Notes under the pieces: model-generated
Seen by the model: only the letters and a program-made list of their open reading frames with translations
The model's database searches: none
What the model was told of the DNA's origin: nothing
Program-made: the position numbers and the translations under genes
In this document: in pieces, positions 1 to 12,888 of the stretch
Layout of the letters: every line of letters starts with the position of its first letter
How positions within the stretch are numbered: the first letter of the stretch is position 1
Origin: Acanthosoma haemorrhoidale
Taxonomy: Eukaryota > Arthropoda > Insecta > Hemiptera > Acanthosomatidae
Assembly: GCA_930367205.1 (NCBI GenBank)
Contig: OV884014.1
Coordinates: 114,769,768-114,833,767, forward strand
Direction: 5' to 3'
Length of the DNA: 64,000 nucleotides

Positions 1-1038
1 AGATAGGGGACATTACAGACCCCGATATGAAGATAGCGGACATTACAGACCCCGATATGAAGATAGCGGACATTACAGACCCCGATATGAAGATAGCGGA
101 CATTACAGACCCCGATATGAAGATAGGGGACATTACAGACCCCGATATGAAGATAGGGGACATTACAGACCCCGATATGAAGATAGCGGACATTACAGAC
201 CCCGATATGAAGATAGGGGACATTACAGACCCCGATATGAAGATAGGGGACATTACAGACCCCGATATGAAGATAGCGGACATTACAGACCCCGATATGA
301 AGATAGCGGACATTACAGACCCCGATATGAAGATAGGGGACATTACAGACCCCGATATGAAGATAGGGGACATTACAGACCCCGATATGAAGATAGGGGA
401 CATTACAGACCCCGATATGAAGATAGGGGACATTACAGACCCCGATATGAAGATAGGGGACATTACAGACCCCGATATGAAGATAGGGGACATTACAGAC
501 CCCGATATGAAGATAGGGGACATTACAGACCCCGATATGAAGATAGCGGACATTACAGACCCCGATATGAAGATAGCGGACATTACAGACCCCGATATGA
601 AGATAGGGGACATTACAGACCCCGATATGAAGATAGCGGACATTACAGACCCCGATATGAAGATAGCGGACATTACAGACCCCGATATGAAGATAGGGGA
701 CATTACAGACCCCGATATGAAGATAGGGGACATTACAGACCCCGAAATGAAGATAGCGGACATTACAGACCCCGATATGAAGATAGCGGACATTACAGAC
801 CCCGATATGAAGATAGGGGACATTACAGACCCCGATATGAAGATAGGGGACATTACAGACCCCGATATGAAGATAGGGGACATTACAGACCCCGATATGA
901 AGATAGGGGACATTACAGACCCCGATATGAAGATAGCGGACATTACAGACCCCGATATGAAGATAGGGGACATTACAGGCCCCGATATGAAGATAGGGGA
1001 CATTACAGGCCCCGATATGAAGATAGGGGACATTACAG

Positions 1039-1430
1039 GGGGACATTACAGACCCCGATATGAAGATAGGGGACATTACAGACCCCGATATGAAGATAGG
1101 GGACATTACAGACCCCGATATGAAGATAGGGGACATTACAGACCCCGATATGAAGATAGCGGACATTACAGACCCCGATATGAAGATAGGGGACATTACA
1201 GACCCCGATATGAAGATAGGGGACATTACAGGCCCCGATATGAAGATAGGGGACAATACAGACCCCGATATGAAGATAGGGGACATTACAGACCCGGATA
1301 TGAAGATAGGGGACATTACAGACCCCGATATGAAGATAGGGGACATTACAGACCCCGATATGAAGATAGGGGACATTACAGACCCCGATATGAAGATAGG
1401 GGACATTACAGACCCCGATATGAATATAGG
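1039..1430. repeat. Higher-order block start, copy A
   Basis: Begins with a 13-bp truncated unit. Private variants lie at fixed offsets from the junction at 1038: ggacaatac at +213, gacccggat at +253 and gaatatagg at +384. The same three variants recur at the same offsets in the block starting at 3944, so the two blocks are copies of one ancestral block and not independent drift. Confidence 0.9.
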
Positions 1431-3612
1431 GGACATTACAGACCCCGATATGAAGATAGCGGACATTACAGACCCCGATATGAAGATAGCGGACATTACA
1501 GACCCCGATATGAAGATAGGGGACATTACAGACCCCGATATGAAGATAGGGGACATTACAGACCCCGATATGAAGATAGGGGACATTACAGACCCCGATA
1601 TGAAGATAGCGGACATTACAGACCCCGATATGAAGATAGCGGACATTACAGACCCCGATATGAAGATAGCGGACATTACAGACCCCGATATGAAGATAGC
1701 GGACATTACAGACCCCGATATGAAGATAGCGGACATTACAGACCCCGATATGAAGATAGCGGACATTACAGACCCCGATATGAAGATAGCGGAATTACAG
1801 ACCCCGATATGAAGATAGCGGACATTACAGACCCCGATATGAAGATAGGGGACATTACAGACCCCGATATGAAGATAGCGGACATTACAGACCCCGATAT
1901 GAAGATAGCGGACATTACAGACCCCGATATGAAGATAGGGGACATTACAGACCCCGATATGAAGATAGGGGACATTACAGACCCCGATATGAAGATAGCG
2001 GACATTACAGACCCCGATATGAAGATAGGGGACATTACAGACCCCGATATGAAGATAGCGGACATTACAGACCCCGATATGAAGATAGGGGACATTACAG
2101 ACCCCGATATGAAGATAGCGGACATTACAGACCCCGATATGAAGATAGCGGACATTACAGACCCCGATATGAAGATAGCGGACATTACAGACCCCGATAT
2201 GAAGATAGCGGACATTACAGACCCCGATATGAAGATAGCGGACATTACAGACCCCGATATGAAGATAGCGGACATTACAGACCCCGATATGAAGATAGGG
2301 GACATTACAGACCCCGATATGAAGATAGGGGACATTACAGACCCCGATATGAAGATAGGGGACATTACAGACCCCGATATGAAGATAGGGGACATTACAG
2401 ACCCCGATATGAAGATAGGGGACATTACAGACCCCGATATGAAGATAGCGGACATTACAGACCCCGATATGAAGATAGCGGACATTACAGACCCCGATAT
2501 GAAGATAGGGGACATTACAGGGGGACATTACAGACCCCGATATGAAGATAGGGGACATTACAGACCCCGATATGAAGATAGCGGACATTACAGACCCCGA
2601 TATGAAGATAGGGGACATTACAGACCCCGATATGAAGATAGGGGACATTACAGACCCCGATATGAAGATAGGGGACATTACAGACCCCGATATGAAGATA
2701 GGGGACATTACAGACCCCGATATGAAGATAGGGGACATTACAGACCCCGATATGAAGATAGGGGACATTACAGACCCCGATATGAAGATAGCGGACATTA
2801 CAGACCCCGATATGAAGATAGCGGACATTACAGACCCCGATATGAAGATAGGGGACATTACAGACCCCGATATGAAGATAGGGGACATTACAGACCCCGA
2901 TATGAAGATAGCGGACATTACAGACCCCGATATGAAGATAGGGGACATTACAGACCCCGATATGAAGATAGGGGACATTACAGACCCCGATATGAAGATA
3001 GGGGACATTACAGACCCCGATATGAAGATAGGGGACATTACAGACCCCGATATGAAGATAGGGGACATTACAGACCCCGATATGAAGATAGCGGACATTA
3101 CAGACCCCGATATGAAGATAGGGGACATTACAGACCCCGATATGAAGATAGCGGACATTACAGACCCCGATATGAAGATAGGGGACATTACAGACCCCGA
3201 TATGAAGATAGGGGACATTACAGACCCCGATATGAAGATAGCGGACATTACAGACCCCGATATGAAGATAGCGGACATTACAGACCCCGATATGAAGATA
3301 GGGGACATTACAGACCCCGATATGAAGATAGCGGACATTACAGACCCCGATATGAAGATAGGGGACATTACAGACCCCGATATGAAGATAGCGGACATTA
3401 CAGACCCCGATATGAAGATAGGGGACATTACAGGCCCCGATATGAAGATAGGGGACATTACAGACCCCGATATGAAGATAGGGGACATTACAGACCCCGA
3501 TATGAAGATAGGGGACATTACAGACCCCGATATGAAGATAGGGGACATTACAGACCCCGATATGAAGATAGGGGACATTACAGACCCCGATATGAAGATA
3601 GGGGACATTACA

Positions 3613-3943
3613 GACACCGATATGAAGATAGGGGACATTACAGACCCCGATATGAAGATAGAGGACATTACAGACCCCGATATGAAGATAGCGGACATTA
3701 CAGACCCCGATATGAAGATAGGGGACATTACAGACCCCGATATGAAGATAGGGGACATTACAGACCCCGATATGAAGATAGGGGACATTACAGACCCCGA
3801 TATGAAGATAGGGGACATTACAGACCCCGATATGAAGATAGCGGACATTACAGACCCCGATATGAAGATAGGGGACATTACAGGCCCCGATATGAAGATA
3901 GGGGACATTACAGGCCCCGATATGAAGATAGGGGACATTACAG
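3613..3943. repeat. Higher-order block end, copy A
   Basis: Contains the variants gacaccgat (3613) and gatagagg (gagg at 3661), then two caggcccc units just before the truncated unit. The gagg variant lies 282 bp before the junction. Confidence 0.85.
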
Positions 3944-4335
3944 GGGGACATTACAGACCCCGATATGAAGATAGGGGACATTACAGACCCCGATATGAAG
4001 ATAGGGGACATTACAGACCCCGATATGAAGATAGGGGACATTACAGACCCCGATATGAAGATAGCGGACATTACAGACCCCGATATGAAGATAGGGGACA
4101 TTACAGACCCCGATATGAAGATAGGGGACATTACAGGCCCCGATATGAAGATAGGGGACAATACAGACCCCGATATGAAGATAGGGGACATTACAGACCC
4201 GGATATGAAGATAGGGGACATTACAGACCCCGATATGAAGATAGGGGACATTACAGACCCCGATATGAAGATAGGGGACATTACAGACCCCGATATGAAG
4301 ATAGGGGACATTACAGACCCCGATATGAATATAGG
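3944..4335. repeat. Higher-order block start, copy B
   Basis: Partner of 1039-1430. Relative to the junction at 3943, ggacaatac lies at +213 (4156), gacccggat at +253 (4196) and gaatatagg at +384 (4327). The copy-to-copy distance is exactly 2905 bp for all three. Confidence 0.9.
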
Positions 4336-6955
4336 GGACATTACAGACCCCGATATGAAGATAGCGGACATTACAGACCCCGATATGAAGATAGCGGACA
4401 TTACAGACCCCGATATGAAGATAGGGGACTTTACAGACCCCGATATGAAGATAGGGGACATTACAGACCCCGATATGAAGATAGGGGACATTACAGACCC
4501 CGATATGAAGATAGGGGACATTACAGACCCCGATATGAAGATAGCGGACATTACAGACCCCGATATGAAGATAGCGGACATTACAGACCCCGATATGAAG
4601 ATAGCGGACATTACAGACCCCGATATGAAGATAGCGGACATTACAGACCCCGATATGAAGATAGCGGACATTACAGACCCCGATATGAAGATAGCGGACA
4701 TTACAGACCCCGATATGAAGATAGCGGACATTACAGACCCCGATATGAAGATAGCGGACATTACAGACCCCGATATGAAGATAGCGGACATTACAGACCC
4801 CGATATGAAGATAGCGGACATTACAGACCCCGATATGAAGATAGCGGACATTACAGACCCCGATATGAAGATAGGGGACATTACAGACCCCGATATGAAG
4901 ATAGCGGACATTACAGACCCCGATATGAAGATAGGGGACATTACAGACCCCGATATGAAGATAGCGGACATTACAGACCCCGATATGAAGATAGGGGACA
5001 TTACAGACCCCGATATGAAGATAGCGGACATTACAGACCCCGATATGAAGATAGCGGACATTACAGACCCCGATATGAAGATAGCGGACATTACAGACCC
5101 CGATATGAAGATAGCGGACATTACAGACCCCGATATGAAGATAGCGGACATTACAGACCCCGATATGAAGATAGCGGACATTACAGACCCCGATATGAAG
5201 ATAGCGGACATTACAGACCCCGATATGAAGATAGCGGACATTACAGACCCCGATATGAAGATAGCGGACATTACAGACCCCGATATGAAGATAGCGGACA
5301 TTACAGACCCCGATATGAAGATAGGGGACATTACAGACCCCGATATGAAGATAGGGGACATTACAGACCCCGATATGAAGATAGGGGACATTACAGACCC
5401 CGATATGAAGATAGGGGACATTACAGACCCCGATATGAAGATAGGGGACATTACAGACCCCGATATGAAGATAGCGGACATTACAGACCCCGATATGAAG
5501 ATAGGGGACATTACAGACCCCGATATGAAGATAGGGGACATTACAGACCCCGATATGAAGATAGGGGACATTACAGACCCCGATATGAAGATAGCGGACA
5601 TTACAGACCCCGATATGAAGATAGCGGACATTACAGACCCCGATATGAAGATAGGGGACATTACAGACCCCGATATGAAGATAGCGGACATTACAGACCC
5701 CGATATGAAGATAGCGGACATTACAGACCCCGATATGAAGATAGGGGACATTACAGACCCCGATATGAAGATAGCGGACATTACAGACCCCGATATGAAG
5801 ATAGCGGACATTACAGACCCCGATATGAAGATAGCGGACATTACAGACCCCGATATGAAGATAGGGGACATTACAGACCCCGATATGAAGATAGGGGACA
5901 TTACAGACCCCGATATGAAGATAGGGGACATTACAGACCCCGATATGAAGATAGCGGACATTACAGACCCCGATATGAAGATAGCGGACATTACAGACCC
6001 CGATATGAAGATAGGGGACATTACAGACCCCGATATGAAGATAGCGGACATTACAGACCCCGATATGAAGATAGCGGACATTACAGACCCCGATATGAAG
6101 ATAGGGGACATTACAGACCCCGATATGAAGATAGCGGACATTACAGACCCCGATATGAAGATAGCGGACATTACAGACCCCGATATGAAGATAGCGGACA
6201 TTACAGACCCCGATATGAAGATAGGGGACATTACAGACCCCGATATGAAGATAGGGGACATTACAGACCCCGATATGAAGATAGCGGACATTACAGACCC
6301 CGATATGAAGATAGCGGACATTACAGACCCCGATATGAAGATAGCGGACATTACAGACCCCGATATGAAGATAGGGGACATTACAGACCCCGATATGAAG
6401 ATAGGGGACATTACAGACCCCGATATGAAGATAGGGGACATTACAGACCCCGATATGAAGATAGGGGACATTACAGACCCCGATATGAAGATAGGGGACA
6501 TTACAGACCCCGATATGAAGATAGGGGACATTACAGACCCCGATATGAAGATAGCGGACATTACAGACCCCGATATGAAGATAGCGGACATTACAGACCC
6601 CGATATGAAGATAGGGGACATTACAGACCCCGATATGAAGATAGGGGACATTACAGACCCCGATATGAAGATAGCGGACATTACAGACCCCGATATGAAG
6701 ATAGGGGACATTACAGACCCCGATATGAAGATAGGGGACATTACAGACCCCGATATGAAGATAGCGGACATTACAGACCCCGATATGAAGATAGGGGACA
6801 TTACAGACCCCGATATGAAGATAGGGGACATTACAGACCCCGATATGAAGATAGCGGACATTACAGACCCCGATATGAAGATAGGGGACATTACAGATCC
6901 CGATATGAAGATAGGGGACATTACAGACCCCGATATGAAGATAGGGGACATTACA

Positions 6956-7376
6956 GACACCGATATGAAGATAGGGGACATTACAGACCCCGATATGAAG
7001 ATAGCGGACATTACAGACCCCGATATGAAGATAGGGGACATTACAGACCCCGATATGAAGATAGGGGACATTACAGACCCCGATATGAAGATAGAGGACA
7101 TTACAGACCCCGATATGAAGATAGCGGACATTACAGACCCCGATATGAAGATAGGGGACATTACAGACCCCGATATGAAGATAGGGGACATTACAGACCC
7201 CGATATGAAGATAGGGGACATTACAGACCCCGATATGAAGATAGGGGACATTACAGACCCCGATATGAAGATAGCGGACATTACAGACCCCGATATGAAG
7301 ATAGGGGACATTACAGGCCCCGATATGAAGATAGGGGACATTACAGGCCCCGATATGAAGATAGGGGACATTACAG
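6956..7376. repeat. Higher-order block end, copy B
   Basis: Same variants in the same order as 3613-3943: gacaccgat at 6956, gatagagg with gagg at 7094 (again 282 bp before the junction at 7376), then two caggcccc units. The spacing between the first two markers is 90 bp longer, which is a gain or loss of exactly three units. Another gacacc unit preceded by cagatcc 60 bp upstream recurs at 8979/9039, as at 6896/6956. Confidence 0.85.
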
Positions 7377-10300
7377 GGGGACATTACAGACCCCGATATG
7401 AAGATAGGGGACATTACAGACCCCGATATGAAGATAGGGGACATTACAGACCCCGATATGAAGATAGCGGACATTACAGACCCCGATATGAAGATAGCGG
7501 ACATTACAGACCCCGATATGAAGATAGCGGACATTACAGACCCCGATATGAAGATAGCGGACATTACAGACCCCGATATGAAGATAGCGGACATTACAGA
7601 CCCCGATATGAAGATAGCGGACATTACAGACCCCGATATGAAGATAGCGGACATTACAGACCCCGATATGAAGATAGGGGACATTACAGACCCCGATATG
7701 AAGATAGGGGACATTACAGACCCCGATATGAAGATAGGGGACATTACAGACCCCGATATGAAGATAGGGGACATTACAGACCCCGATATGAAGATAGGGG
7801 ACATTACAGACCCCGATATGAAGATAGGGGACATTACAGACCCCGATATGAAGATAGGGGACATTACAGACCCCGATATGAAGATAGGGGACATTACAGA
7901 CCCCGATATGAAGATAGCGGACATTACAGACCCCGATATGAAGATAGCGGACATTACAGACCCCGATATGAAGATAGCGGACATTACAGACCCCGATATG
8001 AAGATAGGGGACATTACAGACCCCGATATGAAGATAGGGGACATTACAGACCCCGATATGAAGATAGCGGACATTACAGACCCCGATATGAAGATAGCGG
8101 ACATTACAGACCCCGATATGAAGATAGGGGACATTACAGACCCCGATATGAAGATAGCGGACATTACAGACCCCGATATGAAGATAGCGGACATTACAGA
8201 CCCCGATATGAAGATAGGGGACATTACAGACCCCGATATGAAGATAGCGGACATTACAGACCCCGATATGAAGATAGCGGACATTACAGACCCCGATATG
8301 AAGATAGCGGACATTACAGACCCCGATATGAAGATAGGGGACATTACAGACCCCGATATGAAGATAGGGGACATTACAGACCCCGATATGAAGATAGCGG
8401 ACATTACAGACCCCGATATGAAGATAGGGGACATTACAGACCCCGATATGAAGATAGGGGACATTACAGACCCCGATATGAAGATAGCGGACATTACAGA
8501 CCCCGATATGAAGATAGCGGACATTACAGACCCCGATATGAAGATAGGGGACATTACAGACCCCGATATGAAGATAGGGGACATTACAGACCCCGATATG
8601 AAGATAGGGGACATTACAGACCCCGATATGAAGATAGGGGACATTACAGACCCCGATATGAAGATAGGGGACATTACAGACCCCGATATGAAGATAGGGG
8701 ACATTACAGACCCCGATATGAAGATAGCGGACATTACAGACCCCGATATGAAGATAGCGGACATTACAGACCCCGATATGAAGATAGGGGACATTACAGA
8801 CCCCGATATGAAGATAGCGGACATTACAGACCCCGATATGAAGATAACGGACATTACAGACCCCGATATGAAGATAGGGGACATTACAGACCCCGATATG
8901 AAGATAGGGGACATTACAGACCCCGATATGAAGATAGCGGACATTACAGACCCCGATATGAAGATAGGGGACATTACAGATCCCGATATGAAGATAGGGG
9001 ACATTACAGACCCCGATATGAAGATAGGGGACATTACAGACACCGATATGAAGATAGGGGACATTACAGACCCCGATATGAAGATAGCGGACATTACAGA
9101 CCCCGATATGAAGATAGCGGACATTACAGACCCCGATATGAAGATAGGGGACATTACAGACCCCGATATGAAGATAGGGGACATTACAGACCCCGATATG
9201 AAGATAGCGGACATTACAGACCCCGATATGAAGATAGCGGACATTACAGACCCCGATATGAAGATAGCGGACATTACAGACCCCGATATGAAGATAGGGG
9301 ACATTACAGACCCCGATATGAAGATAGCGGACATTACAGACCCCGATATGAAGATAGGGGACATTACAGACACCGATATGAAGATAGGGGACATTACAGA
9401 CCCCGATATGAAGATAGCGGACATTACAGACCCCGATATGAAGATAGCGGACATTACAGACCCCGATATGAAGATAGGGGACATTACAGACCCCGATATG
9501 AAGATAGGGGACATTACAGACCCCGATATGAAGATAGGGGACATTACAGACCCCGATATGAAGATAGGGGACATTACAGACCCCGATATGAAGATAGGGG
9601 ACATTACAGACCCCGATATGAAGATAGCGGACATTACAGACCCCGATATGAAGATAGGGGACATTACAGGCCCCGATATGAAGATAGGGGACATTACAGG
9701 GGGACATTACAGACCCCGATATGAAGATAGGGGACATTACAGACCCCGATATGAAGATAGGGGACATTACAGACCCCGATATGAAGATAGGGGACATTAC
9801 AGACCCCGATATGAAGATAGCGGACATTACAGACCCCGATATGAAGATAGGGGACATTACAGGCCCCGATATGAAGATAGGGGACATTACAGGCCCCGAT
9901 ATGAAGATAGGGGACATTACAGACCCCGATATGAAGATAGGGGACATTACAGACCCCGATATGAAGATAGGGGACATTACAGACCCCGATATGAAGATAG
10001 CGGACATTACAGACCCCGATATGAAGATAGCGGACATTACAGACCCCGATATGAAGATAGGGGACATTACAGACCCCGATATGAAGATAGCGGACATTAC
10101 AGACCCCGATATGAAGATAGGGGACATTACAGACCCCGATATGAAGATAGCGGACATTACAGACCCCGATATGAAGATAGGGGACATTACAGACCCCGAT
10201 ATGAAGATAGCGGACATTACAGACCCCGATATGAAGATAGCGGACATTACAGACCCCGATATGAAGATAGCGGACATTACAGACCCCGATATGAAGATAG

Positions 10301-10584
10301 GGGACATTACAGACCCCGATATGAAGATAGCGGACATTACAGACCCCGATATGAAGATAGGGGACATTACAGACCCCGATATGAAGATAGCGGACATTAC
10401 AGACCCCGATATGAAGATAGCGGACATTACAGACCCCGATATGAAGATAGGGGACATTACAGACCCCGATATGAAGATAGGGGACATTACAGACCCCGAT
10501 ATGAAGACAGTGGACATTACAGACCCCGATATGAAGATAGTGGACATTACAGACCCCGATATGAAGATAGTGGACATTTCCGAC

Positions 10585-10599
10585 CGCGATACGGAAACT
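10585..10599. repeat. Left target-site duplication of the R1-like LINE
   Basis: cgcgatacggaaact, 15 bp, identical to 12874-12888. It abuts the poly(T) that is the LINE's poly(A) tail on the minus strand. The base outside each copy differs, so 15 bp is the full length. Confidence 0.93.
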
Positions 10600-10629
10600 T
10601 TTTTTTTTTTTTTTTTCCCCGCCCTTCCT

Positions 10630-10667
10630 GAGGCTGAGCCTCAAACGGGCTTGCCCCACAAGCCCGT
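10630..10667. repeat. Two short hairpins next to the LINE poly(A) tail
   Basis: gaggct/agcctc with a one-base loop (10630-10642), and acgggcttg/caagcccgt with a five-base loop (10645-10667). Together with the 42-bp hairpin they make a compact GC-rich 3' end of about 190 bp. Confidence 0.8.
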
Positions 10668-10697
10668 GAAGCGGGATCGTGGGGTTACGTAGCCTGT

Positions 10698-10792
10698 GGT
10701 GCGCTGACCGGTGCAACAATCCCATTGCACCGGAATACGACTGTGGTGCGCGTATTCCGGTGCAATGGGATTGTTGCACCGGTCAGCGCACC
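10698..10792. repeat. Perfect 42-bp inverted repeat (hairpin) in the LINE 3' UTR
   Basis: Arms 10698-10739 and 10751-10792 are exact reverse complements with an 11-base loop (actgtggtgcg). The arms are GC-rich compared with the flanking AT-rich UTR. Such a stem near the 3' end could be part of the structure recognised by the element's reverse transcriptase, as in LINEs with structured 3' ends; that role is inference. Confidence 0.95.
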
Positions 10793-11169
10793 TTCGGTTA
10801 TTCTTTTTTTGTTCCATTTATTTCTCAAATCAAAATAAAATAATAAAACAACAAACCAAACAAACAAAACAAAAGAAAAAATTAAAATTAAAAAAAAAGA
10901 CATGATAAAACCAAAACAAAGAGAAAAGAAACAAGTAAACACTTCTGCCAATATAATATCAAATCCTGAACTAGCTATATACAATTTTTTTTTTTTTTTA
11001 ATCCTTATAGCTAGTTACCTTATTCTATATTATTACTATTTACATTTGTAGATCCGTGTTCTACTTAACCTATACTTAAAGCTATATGTACATGAGGTGT
11101 GCACCCTCTATACCTACAGCTAAGCTTATATCTAACTATCTTCTGCTAAGCCCTACCTTTAATCTATAT

Positions 11170-12873
11170 TTACACTGAGCTCTCCAGGAACCGGCGATAC
11201 AACGATGGCTTCGGGTGAGCCTTTCTCCGAAGACACGACCGCTCACCCCGCGCCAACCCCCTGGATATGCTAAAATGCCCGGAGCCTTGCAATCTTTTCC
11301 ACTCCCCGACGAATCTGCAGAACGCGGTGTATCTCGCTTCGTCGTTCACGAGCAACGGCAGGTCGGACTCGTCCAGACTATACTCCCCTATCGTGCGGAG
11401 CAGCCGTGCTCTGGCCGGTTCCAATGCATAACAAGAGAGCACGACGTGATCCGCAGTGTCATCCCCTCCGCAGTGAGGGCAGGACCTGCTTTTTGCCCTC
11501 TTGTATTCGTACAGCCTGGCACGAAATCCCCCGTGTCCTGTTAGTACTTGTGACACCCAGTAATCCGGGGAGACCCAACTTGCCCTCAGCCTGTCCTGGA
11601 CTGAGGGGAAGTACTTCCTCAGGGTGCTCCCCTTGGTCGTGCCAGTCCACCTGGCACCCCAGGCCTCAATCGTCCATTCCGCTATGAGAGCCTTCCACCT
11701 CCCGGGCTCTTCCTCAATTCTTCTCCGTAGGGGAGGTGGAAGATCTTCAATATGCCCTCTCTTCATCTTCAACCTGAGGCGCTGCTCCAGGAGGACCAGA
11801 TCTACTGGTGCCGCCGCTCCCAATACCTCCACCGCGTTCTGAGACTCCGTCCTATAGGACCTCGTGATCCTTGCCAAAGCCGCTCTCTGTATCCTCTTCA
11901 GGGCGTGCGTCTGCCCCTTGTTCAGGTGCGCCGACCATGACTGCGAAGCGTACTTAATAATTCCCACAATGACTGCTTGGTAGAGGGTTCTTGAGACTGG
12001 GAACCTGACCCCCACATCGCCCCCCCCCCCCTATCCTCGCAAAGGAGTTGGTCACTGCAACAACCCTGTCTCCCAGGTATTCGATGTGGGGAGCAAGGCT
12101 TAATCTTTTCCCCAGTCTCACCCCCAGGTACGTCACTTCCGTGCCCACCCTAACTCTTCTTCCTTCTATTTCCAACCACAAAGGGTGAGCACGGTCCATC
12201 TTGCCTCGTATCAATGTCGCAGTTGTTTTCTCCCCAGCCATGGTCATCTTCATTCCGGCACACCACTCCTTGACCAAAGTGGCACAGGCGCACGCTCTTC
12301 TTACAACCTCGGCTCGTAAATTCCCCACGATGGTCGCTGCAAGGTCGTCCACGTATGCCACCGTGGGGAATCCACGCTCTTCCAGGGTCACGAGGACCTT
12401 GTTAAAAACTAACTTCCAAAGGGCAGGGCCGAGGACTGAGCCTTGGGGACACCCTCGCTCCACCGGTGCTTCGACGTCGTAGGACACTCCTCTGATGACC
12501 GCCCTACGTCCACTAAGGTAGCTGCCCACGAGTTCATACAGATTACTCGGGGCTTCCAGCTCCTGTAATTCCCTCATGACGTAGGGCCACCACACCCTGT
12601 CAAAAGCAGAGGAGATGTCAAATGTGACCAGCAGCGCGTACTTGGAGCGAGTCGCCATGTCGTCCCTGATCTTGTCCAAGGCATCAGCTGTGCTCCTACC
12701 CTTGTAGGAGCCGTACTGTCTTGGGTGTTCCGCCTTCTCGAATGTCTGCCGCAACGCCGTGTGCATGAGTCTCTCCAGGACTTGGTAGCTGTTAGGTCCC
12801 GGTCGGTTCCCTTCGGAATGAGTCTGAGCTCCCCTCTCTTCGGGAATCGCCCGTGGTCGAGGCACTCAATTAT
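11170..12873 (-). pseudogene. LINE ORF2 fragment: reverse transcriptase and C-terminal CCHC finger
   Basis: Reads right to left. The RT core contains FDISSAFD, GCPQGSVLGP and the catalytic YVDDLA (12338-12355), all typical of R1/Jockey-group LINEs, followed by the region with YLGVRLG and a C-terminal finger of the form C-x2-C-x7-H-x4-C (around 11430-11480). Breaks: the first about 100 bp are in another frame, and the stretch just before VLERLM is shorter than in the family, so a small deletion is likely. A 12-base C run (12020-12031) separates the RT part from the last 281 codons, which are in a different frame. The stop is at 11170. No complete product is possible. Confidence 0.92.
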
Positions 12874-12888
12874 CGCGATACGGAAACT
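12874..12888. repeat. Right target-site duplication of the R1-like LINE
   Basis: cgcgatacggaaact, identical to 10585-10599, at the truncated 5' end of the LINE. It is immediately followed by the gag tail of the LTR element. Confidence 0.93.

Larger units (their letters stand above)
1..10584. repeat. 30-bp minisatellite array, about 350 units, with higher-order blocks
   Basis: Unbroken head-to-tail copies of a 30-bp unit containing gacattacag, accccgatatga and agatagSgg, where S is G or C. Five truncated 13-bp units (ggggacattacag) follow positions 1038, 2520, 3943, 7376 and 9699. The distances between them are 1482, 1423, 3433 and 2323 bp, which is 13 plus 49, 47, 114 and 77 full units, with one 1-bp deletion near 1793. 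Because 30 is a multiple of 3, two plus-strand and two minus-strand frames stay open by chance of the unit; the truncated units swap frames. Most variation is the single S position; rarer variants (cagacacc, gacccgg, gaatatagg, gatagagg) mark homologous positions in different blocks. The last three units (10501-10584) carry agtgg and other changes, as expected at an array edge. The array runs off the left end of the window. The plus frame reading GHYRPRYED leads in register toward the gag tail beyond the LINE. Confidence 0.98.
10600..12873 (-). mobile_element. 5'-truncated R1-clade-like non-LTR retrotransposon
   Basis: Lies on the minus strand between two copies of a 15-bp target duplication, with its poly(A) tail (poly T on the plus strand from 10600) at the left end. 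From right to left it holds a reverse-transcriptase ORF broken by frameshifts, a C-terminal CCHC-type finger, an AT-rich 3' UTR of about 500 bp, a long perfect hairpin and two small hairpins close to the tail. It starts inside the RT domain, so the 5' UTR, ORF1 and the endonuclease are absent, as usual for target-primed insertions that stop early. Its coding part is clearly more GC-rich than the surrounding DNA. The R1/LOA side of the tree is inferred from the RT and finger motifs; the exact clade is not certain. Confidence 0.93.

Noticed and set aside
1..10584. Possible CRISPR array.
   Set aside because: Units are contiguous with no unique spacers, and the context is an animal genome with introns and retroelements.
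1..10779. Very long open frames (up to about 1900 codons) on both strands, reading MKIADITDPD, GHYRPRYEDR, MSPIFISGSV or CNVPYLHIGV repeats.
   Set aside because: They are produced by a stop-free 30-bp unit whose length is a multiple of three; four of six frames are open for that reason. There are no splice sites, promoters or non-repetitive protein domains. Only the GHYRPRYED frame has a possible origin (gag), and even that array is unlikely to be translated.
11215..11940. Several plus-strand open frames across the GC-rich LINE.
   Set aside because: They are antisense shadows of the reverse-transcriptase coding sequence on the minus strand.
12020..12031. C12 run taken as a possible programmed frameshift in the LINE ORF.
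   Set aside because: A homopolymer indel, real or from sequencing, is simpler, and the ORF is already broken elsewhere.
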